A DNA stretch of 64,000 bases from Luteipulveratus halotolerans (GCF_001247745.1 NZ_LAIR01000003.1:62001-126000); one strand, 5' to 3'. Shown: positions 34,150 through 43,114, counted from the stretch's first letter. A program made the numbers and translations. The notes: generated by a model from the sequence alone, not told the origin.

Positions 34150-34200
34150 ACAAGGTAACTGTCTAGGAAATATTTTTAATTAGATTTTTCCTTGGCGTTT
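34150..34200. promoter_or_regulatory. AT-rich promoter region
   Basis: A 35-base run around 34164-34195 is over 75 percent A/T in an otherwise GC-rich window, with loosely symmetrical GGAAA and TTTCC ends. It lies between divergent genes and is a likely promoter and H-NS/Lsr2-type binding site. Confidence 0.4.
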
Positions 34201-34321
34201 CGTCGGGAAGGCTCCCCCGTTGTGCACCGCGCGTGCTGGGGTCTAGGAGCTTGCGTTCCTCCTGAGGCTGGTACGTGGGTCGGTGCCGACCTCAGGGGGT
34301 CCGGCCCCGTAGGGTTTGCTC

Positions 34322-35406
34322 GTGTCAGTAGCGCGCGGTGACCATCTCAAGCCCGTTCCCAACCCGCTGGCCGAGTCTGAGCCGGTCCGTGTCGCGGAGT
34401 TCTTCGCCGGCATCGGCCTTGCGCGGCTCGGGCTGGAAGCCGGCGATGCTCGGTTGTCTGGGCGAACGACTTCGACTCCGACAAGGCCGCCATGTACTCG
34501 GACCAGTTCGGGGCCGAACACCTGGTCGAGGGCTCGATCGAGGACGTCCGTGGTGCCGACCTTCCCGACATCGATCTCGCGTGGTCGAGCTTCCCGTGCA
34601 CGGACCTTTCCCTGGCGGGCAACCGCAAGGGGCTTGCGGGCCACGCCAGCGGCACCTTCTGGCAGTTCATCCGCGTGATGAAGGAGATGGGCGACAAGAG
34701 GCCGGCCGTCATCGCCCTGGAGAACGTCGTGGGCTTCGCGACCTCCCACGCCGGCGATGACCTCAGCGCGGCCATCAGCGCCCTCAACGAGCTGGGCTAC
34801 TCCGCGGACGTGCTGACCCTCGACGCTCGACGCTTCGTTCCGCAGTCCCGGCCGCGGCTATTCATCGTCGCCACCCTCAACGCGCCCGCCGACAGCCCGA
34901 ACCCACACAACGAGCTGCGCCCAGACTGGCTCCAGGCACCTTTCGGTAACCCGGACCTGCTGATGCACCGCGCCGAACTCCCATCGCCGCCTCCTCCACT
35001 CACGTCAGGCATGTCGGCGCTCATCGAGCGCCGCACCGACTGGTGGGACGAGTCACGCACAGCCGCGTTCTTGGAGTCGCTGTCCGAGGTGCAGACCGAG
35101 CGTGTCGAGTCGCTGCGCAAGGGGCGCACGGTGTCGTATCGCACCGCCTACCGACGCACCCGCAAGGGCGTAGCCCGATGGGAGGTCAGGCCCGATGACC
35201 TGGCCGTAAGCATTTGGCGGGCCGAGCACGCCGACCGGCACGACGCCCTTGAACAGCTGAGCCAAGCCGTCGACGCCGAACGCGCCGCCCGCGACGAGAC
35301 CAACCGCCTCGCCCGACAAGCACGCGCCGGCGGCGCCAGCTGGGAGCAGATCGGCCGCGCGACCGGCATGAGCCGCCAGGCCGCACACGAACGGTGGCGG
35401 CCATGA
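34322..35406 (+). pseudogene. DNA cytosine-5 methyltransferase, frameshifted and chimeric
   Basis: From GTG 34322 the first frame gives motif I, AEFFAGIGLARLGLEAG. Between 34440 and 34453 the register changes by one, and the second frame continues VVWANDFDSDKAAMYSDQFG, motif IV with SFPCTDLS (catalytic Cys), motif VI ENVVGF and motif VIII QSRPRLFIVA. After YRRTRKGVARWEVRPDDLA the expected motifs IX-X are missing. The protein instead ends in a helical segment and an HTH, SWEQIGRATGMSRQAAHERW. It is thus broken at the N-terminus and replaced at the C-terminus. Confidence 0.8.
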
Positions 35407-35470
35407 CGCCGACCGGTGAGCCGGCGGCCAACTTTTACCAGCCCTCCTCCGAGAAGGGATGGTTTTGGTC

Positions 35471-36400
35471 CTATGCCAGGTCGGAGGACCCGCTGGTCCG
35501 AGCCTGTGATCCACGGCTGCCCGACTGAGCCTGGTTCGTCACGTTCACCTCGAACCGCTCGCTCAGCAGATGGAGTCCTTCTGGCATCGGGTCGTAACGG
35601 CTCCACATCTCCGCCAGGCTCTCGTACGTCAGGGTATCCGCGCTAGCGGGCGCTTCGTCCTGCTCGAGCAGGGCCCTAAGCTTGTCCAAGCAGCGGGCCC
35701 TCGTTGGCCCGATGCTGCCGACCGGCATGCCGAGCTCGAGGGCAAGGCCTGAGTAGTCCGGTCGCTCACTGAACGCCATGACCTTCAATAGCCGTTGGCA
35801 GCGGTCCGACAACTGCGCAACGGCCGCCAATACGCGGTCAGCCTCACGTGGCAGATCTGCCGGACGGTCTACAAGTCGAGATGCGCCCGCCGCACCGACT
35901 GGCGGTTCCGACTCCTTCAGTCGCCGGACGCGCCATGCCTCACGTCGCGCGGTGGTCGTCAGCCACGAACCGACCTCCCGTGCGTGGTAGAACGAGTCTC
36001 GTCGTTCGACGAGACTCACCCAGGTAGCCTGGAGGACGTTCTCTGACTCGTCGCGACCCAGGCCGTACGCGCGAACCACCTGCCAAAGAACCGGGCTGAC
36101 GTCTCTCACCAACCGGTCCAGCGCGCGCGCGTCTCCCTCGGACCACTTCTTGAACAAATCGGCGGTGTGGTCCCAGATACTCACTCGATCCCAGACGCTC
36201 AAAGGGGACGGCGAGGGCGTGGCCGGAACTAGCTCGTTGGGTTCGGGACTGTTCTCGGCTGGGCGTGTGCTTGAAGCCTCTTCTTCGGCGTGCGCCACCG
36301 CTACGACCCAGTCGTCGCTTTCCTTCCCGGCGGCTCGATCGAAGGCGAGCTGAAGCCGGGCGGCAGACACCTGCTCGGGAGTGACTGTGAAGGTGGCCAA
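35471..36400 (-). CDS. ECF-like sigma-70 family protein
   Basis: 309 residues, TTG start at 36400 directly after the stop of the 132-residue gene (TAATTG). Region 2 lies around residues 90-140 (ARALDRLVRDVSPVLWQVV and GRDESENVLQATWVSLVERR) and region 4 around 190-245 (VAQLSDRCQRLLKVMAF, then GMPVGSIGPTRARCLDKL). A long N-terminal extension and an acidic C-terminal tail are unusual. It would redirect RNA polymerase to a small set of promoters, perhaps on this element. Confidence 0.82.
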   Translation of the reverse strand: MATFTVTPEQVSAARLQLAFDRAAGKESDDWVVAVAHAEEEASSTRPAENSPEPNELVPATPSPSPLSVWDRVSIWDHTADLFKKWSEGDARALDRLVRDVSPVLWQVVRAYGLGRDESENVLQATWVSLVERRDSFYHAREVGSWLTTTARREAWRVRRLKESEPPVGAAGASRLVDRPADLPREADRVLAAVAQLSDRCQRLLKVMAFSERPDYSGLALELGMPVGSIGPTRARCLDKLRALLEQDEAPASADTLTYESLAEMWSRYDPMPEGLHLLSERFEVNVTNQAQSGSRGSQARTSGSSDLA

Positions 36401-36799
36401 TTATGAGCCTCCGCCCTTGCCCTCAGGCGACGCCGACTGCTGCGGCAGCCTGGTGATGATCACCGAGTCAACACCAGGAGCGTAACCCGCCGGCCTGGGT
36501 GGCATCAGTGCTTGAAGCGTGTCAGCCATGTACGCCTGATCGTTCCGGTGCAGCTCTTTCCTCCGGCGGAGGCCGTCTAGCTGCTCAACCCCGACCCGAG
36601 CGGTCGTCGCGTCGGGGTCGAGAGCTCGGTCGAGTGAATCCTCGAACCGTTTTGCTCGGCGATCGATACTCCAGTTCTTCCACGCGCGCCAGGCGTTGTA
36701 AATCGAGACAAGGGCTGCTGTCAGTGCAGCCGCCAGCGTCAGAGCTTCGACCGTCCCGCCACTTGCGATGCTCTCGACGCTTTCCACAAGCCCTCCCAC
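36401..36799 (-). CDS. Small membrane protein coupled to the sigma factor
   Basis: 132 residues, GTG start at 36799. One TM helix near residues 16-36, then a basic amphipathic stretch (RAWKNWSIDRRAKRFEDSLDR), and a soluble C-terminus. It is encoded immediately before the sigma factor with no gap. Membrane proteins at this position often act as anti-sigma factors, but usually follow the sigma gene and have a zinc motif, which is absent here. The role is uncertain. Confidence 0.6.
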   Translation of the reverse strand: MGGLVESVESIASGGTVEALTLAAALTAALVSIYNAWRAWKNWSIDRRAKRFEDSLDRALDPDATTARVGVEQLDGLRRRKELHRNDQAYMADTLQALMPPRPAGYAPGVDSVIITRLPQQSASPEGKGGGS

Positions 36800-36934
36800 T
36801 CAAGGTCGGGCCTGGCAAGTCCGCTGTTGCCCTGCGCCGAAGGTTGCCTCTGCGATCCGCATGGTGGTGTTGCTGTACATGCCGACCCAGAGGTTGCCGC
36901 TCATCGCGACTCGCAGAGTAACCCCCGGCCGTCG

Positions 36935-37201
36935 ATTGACGCCGGCGTGGACGCATCAGTGGGTTCGGTGGGCGACGCCTACGACAACGCGATGGCCGAG
37001 TCCCAGATCGGCGCGTACAAGACCGAGCTGATCCGCCCCGACGGGCCCTGGCGCGATGTCCAGCACGTCGAGCTCAACACCCTGCACTGGGTCCACTGGT
37101 TCAACCACGACCGACCCCACGAGTCCATCGACGACCTGACACCCATCGAGGTCGAATCAGCCCACTACGCTGCACGAAACCGTCTCATCCCGTCCGGGTA
37201 G
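36935..37201 (+). pseudogene. 3' remnant of an IS3-family transposase
   Basis: About 89 codons match the C-terminal end of IS3-type OrfB: DASVGSVGDAYDNAMAESQI with the catalytic Glu, then HWVHWFNHDRPHESI. The upstream part of the gene is missing. The sequence after the stop (37202-37245), with GTGTCCGGAAACCCCGGGG, looks like the right end of that IS. The IS256 composite begins directly after it. Confidence 0.75.
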
Positions 37202-37319
37202 AGACACAGCAAGAAGTGTCCGGAAACCCCGGGGCGGTTCACGGAGGCACGACGGGACCGTCCGGCAAACGGTGTAACCGGCCTGACACGCCAACGCTGG
37301 TTGGCGAGGAAGGTCTGTG

Positions 37320-38310
37320 ATGACCGAGACACTGGCGACTGTGTCGCCTGAAGATGATGACAGCGCTGACCATGTCGATGATCACGAGCGGGTTCGGCCG
37401 GCGGAACAGCCCGCGGCGGTGATGTCCGAGCGAGCCGCGGTAGCGCAGCTGGTCCGTGCCGCCCGGGCGCGTGGTGAGGACCTGACCGGCCCGGACGGAC
37501 TGCTGAAGCTGTTGACCAAGACCGTGCTGGAGACCGCGCTCGATGAGGAGATGAGCGAGCACCTGGGCTATGACAAGCACGCGGTCGAGGGCCGTGATGG
37601 TGGTAACTCCCGCAACGGCACCCGGGCCAAGACGGTGCTGACCGACAACGTCGGCCCGGTCACGATCGAGGTCCCACGGGACCGGGACGGCAGCTTCGAA
37701 CCGGTCATCGTCAAGAAGCGACAACGCCGCCTGGGTGACGTCGACACCGTCGTGCTGTCGTTGTACGCCAAGGGCCTGACCACTGGTGAGATCAGCGCGC
37801 ACTTCGCCGAGGTCTACGGCGCCTCGCTGTCCAAGGACCGCATCTCGGTGATCACCGACCGCGTCATCGACGAGATGAGCGAGTGGTGCGCCCGGCCGCT
37901 GCTGCCGGTCTACGCGGCGATCTTCATCGACGCGATCTACGTCAAGGTCCGTGACGGCCAGGTCGGCAACCGGCCCTTCTACGCCGCGATCGGGGTCGAC
38001 CTGCAGGGTCGGCGCGACGTGCTCGGGCTATGGGCCGGCACCGCCGGGCACGGGGAGTCAGCGAAGTTCTGGATGAGCGTGCTGGCCGAGATCAAGAACC
38101 GTGGCGTGGCCGATGTGTTCTTCATCGTGTGCGACGGACTGAAGGGGCTGCCGGACTCAGCGAACGCGGTGTTCCCGCTGGCCACGGTCCAGACCTGCAT
38201 CATCCACCTGATCCGCGGGTCCGTCCGGTACGCCTCCAAGAAGTACTGGGAGGCGATGGCCAAGGACCTGCGCCCGATCTACACCGCACCGTCGCAGGAG
38301 GCGGTGACTA
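37320..38310 (+). pseudogene. IS256-family transposase, 5' part
   Basis: About 330 codons from the ATG at 37320 (a GTG one codon earlier is also possible). It contains the first Asp (AAIFIDAIYVKVRDGQ) and the second (FIVCDGLKGL), followed by the C-x2-H helix (QTCIIHLIRGSVRY), and ends at IYTAPSQEAVT where the IS21 element starts. It is a different lineage from the transposase at 12830. The catalytic Glu is in the 3' piece. Confidence 0.88.
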
Positions 38311-38522
38311 TGTCAAGGCGAACTGGCCCCAGCCTGACGGCTCGATGTGGCCCCGCCCTACGCCGAGCGCGGTTCGGGCGATGACCGTCGTAGAGGAAGG
38401 TGCCCGGTAGTTTCGAACGTCGCAACCTCCGGATGGAGGGTCAGCTGAACCACGCCCGATCCGGGCCTGCCGCTCCCAGACAGACCCGCGCGGAGGCGCG
38501 CCGAATCGCCGTAGACGTAGAT

Positions 38523-38557
38523 CATGCGGCCCTCGGCTTCACGCCGAGGGCCGCATG
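38523..38557 (-). terminator. Perfect 15-base hairpin after the passenger operon
   Basis: CATGCGGCCCTCGGC (38523-38537) and GCCGAGGGCCGCATG (38543-38557) around a 5-base loop. It is 80 bases beyond the stop of the lipoprotein gene on the minus strand and is the probable terminator of the passenger pair. Confidence 0.7.
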
Positions 38558-38637
38558 GAGTAGTGCACAGTTCGTTCGATCGTCGATGTACGCCCGTTCA
38601 ATCTAGATGCGCGTCCTGGCGCTGCCGGTTCACCCAG

Positions 38638-39174
38638 TTAGGGATGCGCTTTGCGTGCCGCTGACTGGAGTGTGTTCGCAGTGACGGTGCCAAACTTCTT
38701 CGATGTGAAGGCCGCGCCGGCCTGGGCGGGTTTGAAGATTCCCTCGTCACCACCGATAATCGAGGCCCGACCGTCAGGGTAAGCCTCCACGAACAAGAGA
38801 TACTCCTTGTTCGGCTCCACGTCTTCCATGCCCTCTATCGACTCATCGAGCTTCCCTGGCCGGCTCAGGTTGATCGTCTGACCCACCCGAAGGTCCCCGG
38901 CGAGAACCTCGGTAACCGTGCTCGGGCGAAGGGTAATGGGGATCTCACCCCCGGTCGCGGTCCCGGCGGGTTGCAAGGTCGACTCGCGGACTGTGGATGA
39001 CACTTTGAACCGGGCGATCACCGGGGAGGCTGACGCCAGCTCGTCTATTGACGCGTATGACGGGTAGTCCGCGTGAATTTCGTCGGATCCACCGTGGCCG
39101 CCCGACGAGCACGCTGTCAGAGCGAGAACCGCACACACGACCACCGCGCGGGTTCCTCGACGGCTTAGTTGCAT
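38638..39174 (-). CDS. Lipoprotein, IS21 passenger
   Basis: 178 residues. A twin-Arg-free basic start and hydrophobic stretch end in LTACSS with the lipidated Cys at residue 22. The mature part has SYASIDELASASPVIARFKV, then a beta-rich domain and GKLDESIEGMEDVEPNKEYLLF; this pattern occurs in secreted actinobacterial proteins of unknown function. It overlaps the metalloprotease stop by 10 bases, so the two are co-translated. A surface partner, substrate or inhibitor of the protease is possible (inference). Confidence 0.75.
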   Translation of the reverse strand: MQLSRRGTRAVVVCAVLALTACSSGGHGGSDEIHADYPSYASIDELASASPVIARFKVSSTVRESTLQPAGTATGGEIPITLRPSTVTEVLAGDLRVGQTINLSRPGKLDESIEGMEDVEPNKEYLLFVEAYPDGRASIIGGDEGIFKPAQAGAAFTSKKFGTVTANTLQSAARKAHP

Positions 39175-39707
39175 CGCTTCACCTCACCGATGTCGTAGCC
39201 GGCCGGCCCGTAGACCACGTCCCGGTTGCGGCTGTGCTTCATGATGGAGTTGTAGATGGTCGACGGGTTGTCTCCCATCCGGAGGGCGTGCCCGAACTCG
39301 TGCGATGAAGTGCTCGTGACCCACCGTCGATCGTCTGTCGCGGCCGGCCCAATCGTGCGAATGTTCAGTTTCGCACTGAACGTGATCCCATTTCCGTTGT
39401 ATAGGCCGTACCAGTTGTCGGCGTACGACTCCATGCGGATCGTGTTGTAACGCTCCGATTCGTTGCGGTAGATGAAGACGCCGGTGCCCTGCGATCTCGT
39501 GGCATTCCACTGGTTGATGGCGTAGGAAACGGCATCCGCCCAGTATGAGGATCCGAGGTAGGACCCCTCGAAGTTGACGTTGAAGGACGTCGCCACACCG
39601 GGTGTGTAGCAGACGGCGAATGCGGGCGAGGTGCTGAGGACGGTCGTCGAGCCGAAGAAGGCTGCGCCGACGAGGAACGTTGCTGTGGGTTTACGAAGTC
39701 GTGCCAA
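39165..39707 (-). CDS. Secreted matrixin-like zinc metalloprotease, IS21 passenger
   Basis: 180 residues from a TTG at 39707 preceded by AGGGGTGG. The signal peptide (LARLRKPTATFLVGAAFFG...) is likely cut after SPAFA. The zinc site SSHEFGHALRMGDNP holds HExxH followed by a Met-Gly-Asp in place of the third His spacing of matrixins, with a met-turn-like YNSIMKHS later. It would act outside the cell. Longer in-frame extensions upstream run antisense to istB and are spurious. It is in an operon with the lipoprotein. Confidence 0.75.
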   Translation of the reverse strand: MARLRKPTATFLVGAAFFGSTTVLSTSPAFAVCYTPGVATSFNVNFEGSYLGSSYWADAVSYAINQWNATRSQGTGVFIYRNESERYNTIRMESYADNWYGLYNGNGITFSAKLNIRTIGPAATDDRRWVTSTSSHEFGHALRMGDNPSTIYNSIMKHSRNRDVVYGPAGYDIGEVKRCN

Positions 39708-39805
39708 CTTGAACCACCCCTGTCTGTGGCGGAGCCGCCGACAGAGCCTCCGCGCTGGCGAAAGTGTCTCGCCAGCGTCGAGTGGCGTCAATAGGGACGA
39801 GAAGC

Positions 39806-40621
39806 TCAGCCCTGTGCTTGCCCTCGGCTGTTGGCGAGGCGGTAGGAGTGGGTGCCGGTTTCGATGATGGTGCCGTGGTAGGTGAGGCGGTCGACGATCG
39901 CGGCGCACAGGCGGGGGTCGGTGAAGGTGTCGGTCCAGCCGGAGAAGGACTGGTTGGAGGCGATGGCGATGCTGTTCTTCTCTTCGCGTTCGGTGAGGAC
40001 TTGGAACAGGAGCTCGGCTCCGCGGCGGTCGAGCTCCATGTAGCCGAGCTCGTCGATGATGAGCAGGTCGACGCGGCCGTAGCGGGCGATGGTCTTGGCC
40101 AGGACCTTCTCGTCGGCGGCTTCGACGAGCTCGTTCACCAGCCTTGTGGCGAGGGTGTAGCGGACGCGGTGGCCTTGCTCGGCGGCGGCGGTGCCCAGGC
40201 CGATGAGGAGGTGGGACTTGCCGGTGCCGGAGTCGCCGATCAGGCACAGTGGTTCGCCTTTGCGGATCCAGTCGCCTTTGGCGAGCTCGTGCACGGTGGC
40301 GGGGTTGATCGCGGTGTTGGCGTCGAAGTCGAAGTCGCCGAGCCATTTGTCGCGGGGGAACTGGGCGGCCTTGACCCGGCGCACAGAGGAGCGGCGGTCG
40401 CGGTCGTCGACCTCGGCCAGCAGCAGCTCGGCCAGGAATCCTTGGTAGGTCAGCTGTTCCTTGGTCGCGACGGCGAGGGCTTCGTCGACCAGCGCCCGGA
40501 TGGTGGGCAGCCGCAGCCGGCGGCAGGCCTGGTCGATCGCGGCGACGGCGGCTTCCTCGGTCAGGCCGCGTCGGCGGCGCAGCGTGGGGGTGATCGTGGT
40601 CGCGGGTGCGGTCGGTGCCAT
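39806..40621 (-). CDS. istB: IS21 helper ATPase IstB
   Basis: 271 residues; ATG overlaps the istA stop (TGATG). AAA+ ATPase with Walker A in GDSGTGKSHLL, Walker B in LLIIDELGYMELD, and sensor 1 in AIASNQSFSGW. IstB assembles on DNA and activates the IstA transposase. Motifs and length are normal, so it looks functional. Confidence 0.94.
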   Translation of the reverse strand: MAPTAPATTITPTLRRRRGLTEEAAVAAIDQACRRLRLPTIRALVDEALAVATKEQLTYQGFLAELLLAEVDDRDRRSSVRRVKAAQFPRDKWLGDFDFDANTAINPATVHELAKGDWIRKGEPLCLIGDSGTGKSHLLIGLGTAAAEQGHRVRYTLATRLVNELVEAADEKVLAKTIARYGRVDLLIIDELGYMELDRRGAELLFQVLTEREEKNSIAIASNQSFSGWTDTFTDPRLCAAIVDRLTYHGTIIETGTHSYRLANSRGQAQG

Positions 40622-42321
40622 CAGCTGGTGCTCGCTTCCTGGGCGGTGTCGGTGGTGCGGGCGGCCCGGCGTGGGAGCAGCTCGTCGTAGGCGGCCACGG
40701 ACGGGATCGGGCGGGTGTCCGGTGGGAGGCCGGCGATGACCGAGGCCGGGTCGGTCAGCCGGCGCTGGGTCAGGGAGACAACGCGTTGCTCGGGCGTACC
40801 GGTGCGAGCAGCCGGGTGACGGCCGCCGGTGGCCCCACCCCCACCGCCGGCGGCAGCGGCAGTCGCACCGGTAGTCGTGGCGTGGCGTCGGGCCTCGACC
40901 GCGACGACGTCGGCGGTGACCGCGCCCACGGACAGGGCGGCGCTGATCCCGGCAGTGACATCGGCGGCTGTGAGGGAGCGGTGCAGCAGCAGGACCTCGA
41001 CCAGCTCCCGGGTACCGTCAGCGTCACCGTTGACCTTGCGGGAGGCCGCCCAGAACGCCTCGTGCGCGGAGGTGAACACCCCAGCGGCGCGGGCCTGGGC
41101 CAGCGCGGTCGAGCCGGGTAGCGCGCCGGGTTTGTGCCGCAGCACCTCCAGGTAGTGATCCAGGACCACGACGTGCCCGGTACGGGCCGCAACCCTGGGG
41201 TGGACCGCGACCACGGCCCGGTCTTCGAACACGACCACCTCGGAGGCACGCAGCGAGACCCGGACCCGGTGGCCGATCAGGTGCGCCGGGACGGAGTACT
41301 TCACCATCCGCACGGTGATCATGCTCGAGCGGTCCACCCGCGGCCGCAGTACCAGCCCGGGGTCGAACCGTTCAACGGGCAACGGCCGCAACAGGTCTCG
41401 TTCGGTGGCGAAGTCCTGCCCGATCGTGTTCGCGTGGCCGGTGATGCGCCGGTCCTCATCGGCGGCCTCCCAGACCCGGATGCGCTCGTTCAGCTCATCC
41501 AGCGAGGTCACCTGCGGCATCGGGGTCAGGTGGTTGCGGCGGAACCAGCCGACCGCGCCCTCGACGCCGCCCTTCTCGTGCGCGCCCTCGATCCCGGGCT
41601 GGCAGTAGAACGCGTCGAAGCCGTAGTGCGACCGGAACAACACCCACCGATCCGACTCCTGCCGGGCGCGGCCGGGGCCGTGGATGACCTTGGACACCGC
41701 CGAGGTGAGGTTGTCGTACTTGATGTGCCGGACCGGGATCCCGCCGATCGCCTCGAACGCTTCCACGTGCCCTTGCAGGAACGCCTCCTGCGCCTGGGTC
41801 GGGTAGACCCGGTGGATCGCCTTGCCCGAGTGCGCCAACCAGAGCACGAACATGTAGCACTTGGTGCGGACCCCGTCGATGACCACCCACACCTCGCCGA
41901 AGTCGACCTCCGCCTCGGCACCGGGCGCGTGCTCCTGCGCGATGAACGCCTCGACCCGTCGGCCGCCCTCCAGGTCGATCTGTGCGCGGCGGACGCGCAC
42001 ATAGTCCCGCACCGTGGAGTACGACAGCCCGCACGCGTCGTGCTCCTCGACCAGCCGGGCCAGGATCCTGGTCGCGGTATGCCGCTGCTTCCGTGGTGCG
42101 TCCAGGTCCGAGCGCAGCATCCCGTCGATGACGTCCTTGAACGGGTCCAACCGGGGCGAGGCCCGCACCGGCCGTTTCCGCGGCGGCGGCTCAGCAGACT
42201 CCAGCGCCAACCGCACCGTGCGCCGGTGCACCCCATGCCGGCGCGCGAGCTCACGGATCGAGACCTCCTCGACCCTCGCGTCCCGACGAATCGCAGCGAA
42301 CAGCTCCACCCGTGATCCCAT
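40621..42321 (-). CDS. istA: IS21 transposase IstA
   Basis: 566 residues. The N-terminal HTH is IRELARRHGVHRRTVRLAL. The rve DDE core has the first Asp in EAEVDFGEVWV, the second in IKYDNLTSAV and Glu in AHEKGGVEGAVGWFRR. A Gly/Ala-rich insert precedes the C-terminal IstB-interaction tail. The start at 42321 leaves about 130 bases to the element end, where the three terminal repeats lie. It appears intact, so the element may still be active. Confidence 0.93.
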   Translation of the reverse strand: MGSRVELFAAIRRDARVEEVSIRELARRHGVHRRTVRLALESAEPPPRKRPVRASPRLDPFKDVIDGMLRSDLDAPRKQRHTATRILARLVEEHDACGLSYSTVRDYVRVRRAQIDLEGGRRVEAFIAQEHAPGAEAEVDFGEVWVVIDGVRTKCYMFVLWLAHSGKAIHRVYPTQAQEAFLQGHVEAFEAIGGIPVRHIKYDNLTSAVSKVIHGPGRARQESDRWVLFRSHYGFDAFYCQPGIEGAHEKGGVEGAVGWFRRNHLTPMPQVTSLDELNERIRVWEAADEDRRITGHANTIGQDFATERDLLRPLPVERFDPGLVLRPRVDRSSMITVRMVKYSVPAHLIGHRVRVSLRASEVVVFEDRAVVAVHPRVAARTGHVVVLDHYLEVLRHKPGALPGSTALAQARAAGVFTSAHEAFWAASRKVNGDADGTRELVEVLLLHRSLTAADVTAGISAALSVGAVTADVVAVEARRHATTTGATAAAAGGGGGATGGRHPAARTGTPEQRVVSLTQRRLTDPASVIAGLPPDTRPIPSVAAYDELLPRRAARTTDTAQEASTS

Positions 42322-42365
42322 CCCAACCCCGATCCCTCGAAAGCCTTCGATGGGCCAAGGCTGAG

Positions 42366-42455
42366 GTGGGGCCAGATCAAACCGTCACAACCACCCCGGC
42401 GCGTCGCCAGTGGGGCCAGAACAGACCGTCACAGTGGGGCCAGAACAACCTGTCA
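42366..42455. repeat. IS21 right-end multiple terminal repeats
   Basis: Three copies of GTGGGGCCAGA followed by a similar ACCGTCAC or ACCTGTCA block start at 42366, 42410 and 42434. They are IstA-binding sites by analogy with other IS21 elements. The left end has two diverged copies in the opposite orientation. Confidence 0.75.
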
Positions 42456-42826
42456 AAGTCAAGGCGGCGTGGGCGGCGTTCGAGCAGTTGGAGGAGACCT
42501 GGGCGGCGATGTATCCCGCGATCTCACGGCTGTGGCGTGATGCGTGGGAGCAGTTCGTGCCGTTCCTGGACTACGACGTGGAGATCCGCCGAGTTCTGTG
42601 CTCCACCAACGGGATCGAGTCCTTGAACGCCCGCTACCGGCGCGCGGTCACCGCCAAGGGCCACTTCCCAACCGAGCAGGCCGCGCTCAAGACGCTCTAC
42701 CTGGTGACCCGGTCCCTGGACCCCAAGGGCACCGGTCAGGCACGCTGGACCATGCGCTGGAAGCCGGCCCTGAACGCGTTCGCCGTGACCTTCGCCGACC
42801 GCATGCCCGCGGCCGAGAACCTGTAA
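42456..42826 (+). pseudogene. IS256-family transposase, 3' part
   Basis: Continues the 5' part interrupted at 38310: VKAAWAAFEQLEETWAAMYP, then the catalytic Glu in CSTNGIESLNARYRRAV, ending at PAAENL. The reading frame is offset by the junction bases, so precise excision would be needed to restore the gene. The right terminal repeat of the IS256 element starts 9 bases after the stop. Confidence 0.88.
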
Positions 42827-42839
42827 CCAAGTACGCCGG

Positions 42840-42950
42840 TTACACCGATAACCGGACAGTCCCGCTCCAGACGAGCAAGAAGACAGTTCCTGCCAGGACC
42901 GCCATGGCTGCCATCATCCAGGCCATCCACTCGATCATTGCCCACGTCAT
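42840..42950 (-). pseudogene. Small membrane ORF truncated by the IS256 end
   Basis: ATG at 42950 overlaps the preceding small ORF (ATGA). The product starts MTWAMIEWMAWMMAAMAVLA, one strong TM helix, and enters the IS256 terminal repeat after WSG; its stop lies inside the repeat. It is likely the remains of a longer Met/Trp-rich small membrane protein at the end of the Tad operon. Confidence 0.5.
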
Positions 42951-43063
42951 GCGAGCTCACCCCTTCGCGTCAGTGCGGTTGCAGCGTGGTCGGTCGTCGA
43001 CCAAGGCACGGTGTCGAGTGCGGCTTCGACCAAGCCCAGCAGCCGCTCGGCCTCATCCGCCAT
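42947..43063 (-). CDS. Small ORF at the end of the Tad operon
   Basis: 38 residues from the ATG at 43063 (MADEAERLLGLVEAAL at the start), helical and acidic, in the same frame as the large upstream gene after its double stop TGATGA. It is coupled to the next small membrane ORF. The real start may be further upstream. No family is recognised. Confidence 0.4.
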   Translation of the reverse strand: MADEAERLLGLVEAALDTVPWSTTDHAATALTRRGELA

Positions 43064-43114
43064 CGCCGCGGCGTGATCACGCCCGAACGGTGCGCCGGTC
43101 GGCTCGGTTGGTCA

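Larger units (their letters stand above)
38311..42455 (-). mobile_element. IS21-family element carrying two passenger genes
   Basis: 4145 bases between TGTCAAGG (38311) and CTGTCA (42455). Both ends carry repeated TGGCCCCA-type binding units: two at the left (about 38322 and 38346) and three at the right (42366, 42410, 42434). Usual IS21 elements are 2-2.5 kb. The extra 1.4 kb between the left end and istB holds a metalloprotease and a lipoprotein gene. No convincing target duplication; GTCAAGGCG occurs near both junctions but is out of register. Confidence 0.7.
37254..42863 (+). mobile_element. Second IS256-family element, split by an IS21-family insertion
   Basis: Terminal repeats at 37254-37282 and 42835-42863 share GGGAC(C/T)GTCCGG and CGGTGTAACCGGC. 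The transposase gene lies in two pieces (37320-38310 and 42456-42826). Without the insert the element would be about 1.46 kb, the normal size. No target duplication was found. Confidence 0.8.

Noticed and set aside
41134..42315. A 393-codon plus-strand ORF
   Set aside because: It is antisense to istA, which has clear catalytic motifs.
38312..42466. GTCAAGGCG at both IS21 borders as target duplication
   Set aside because: The two copies are not positioned symmetrically relative to the terminal repeats and do not restore the IS256 reading frame.
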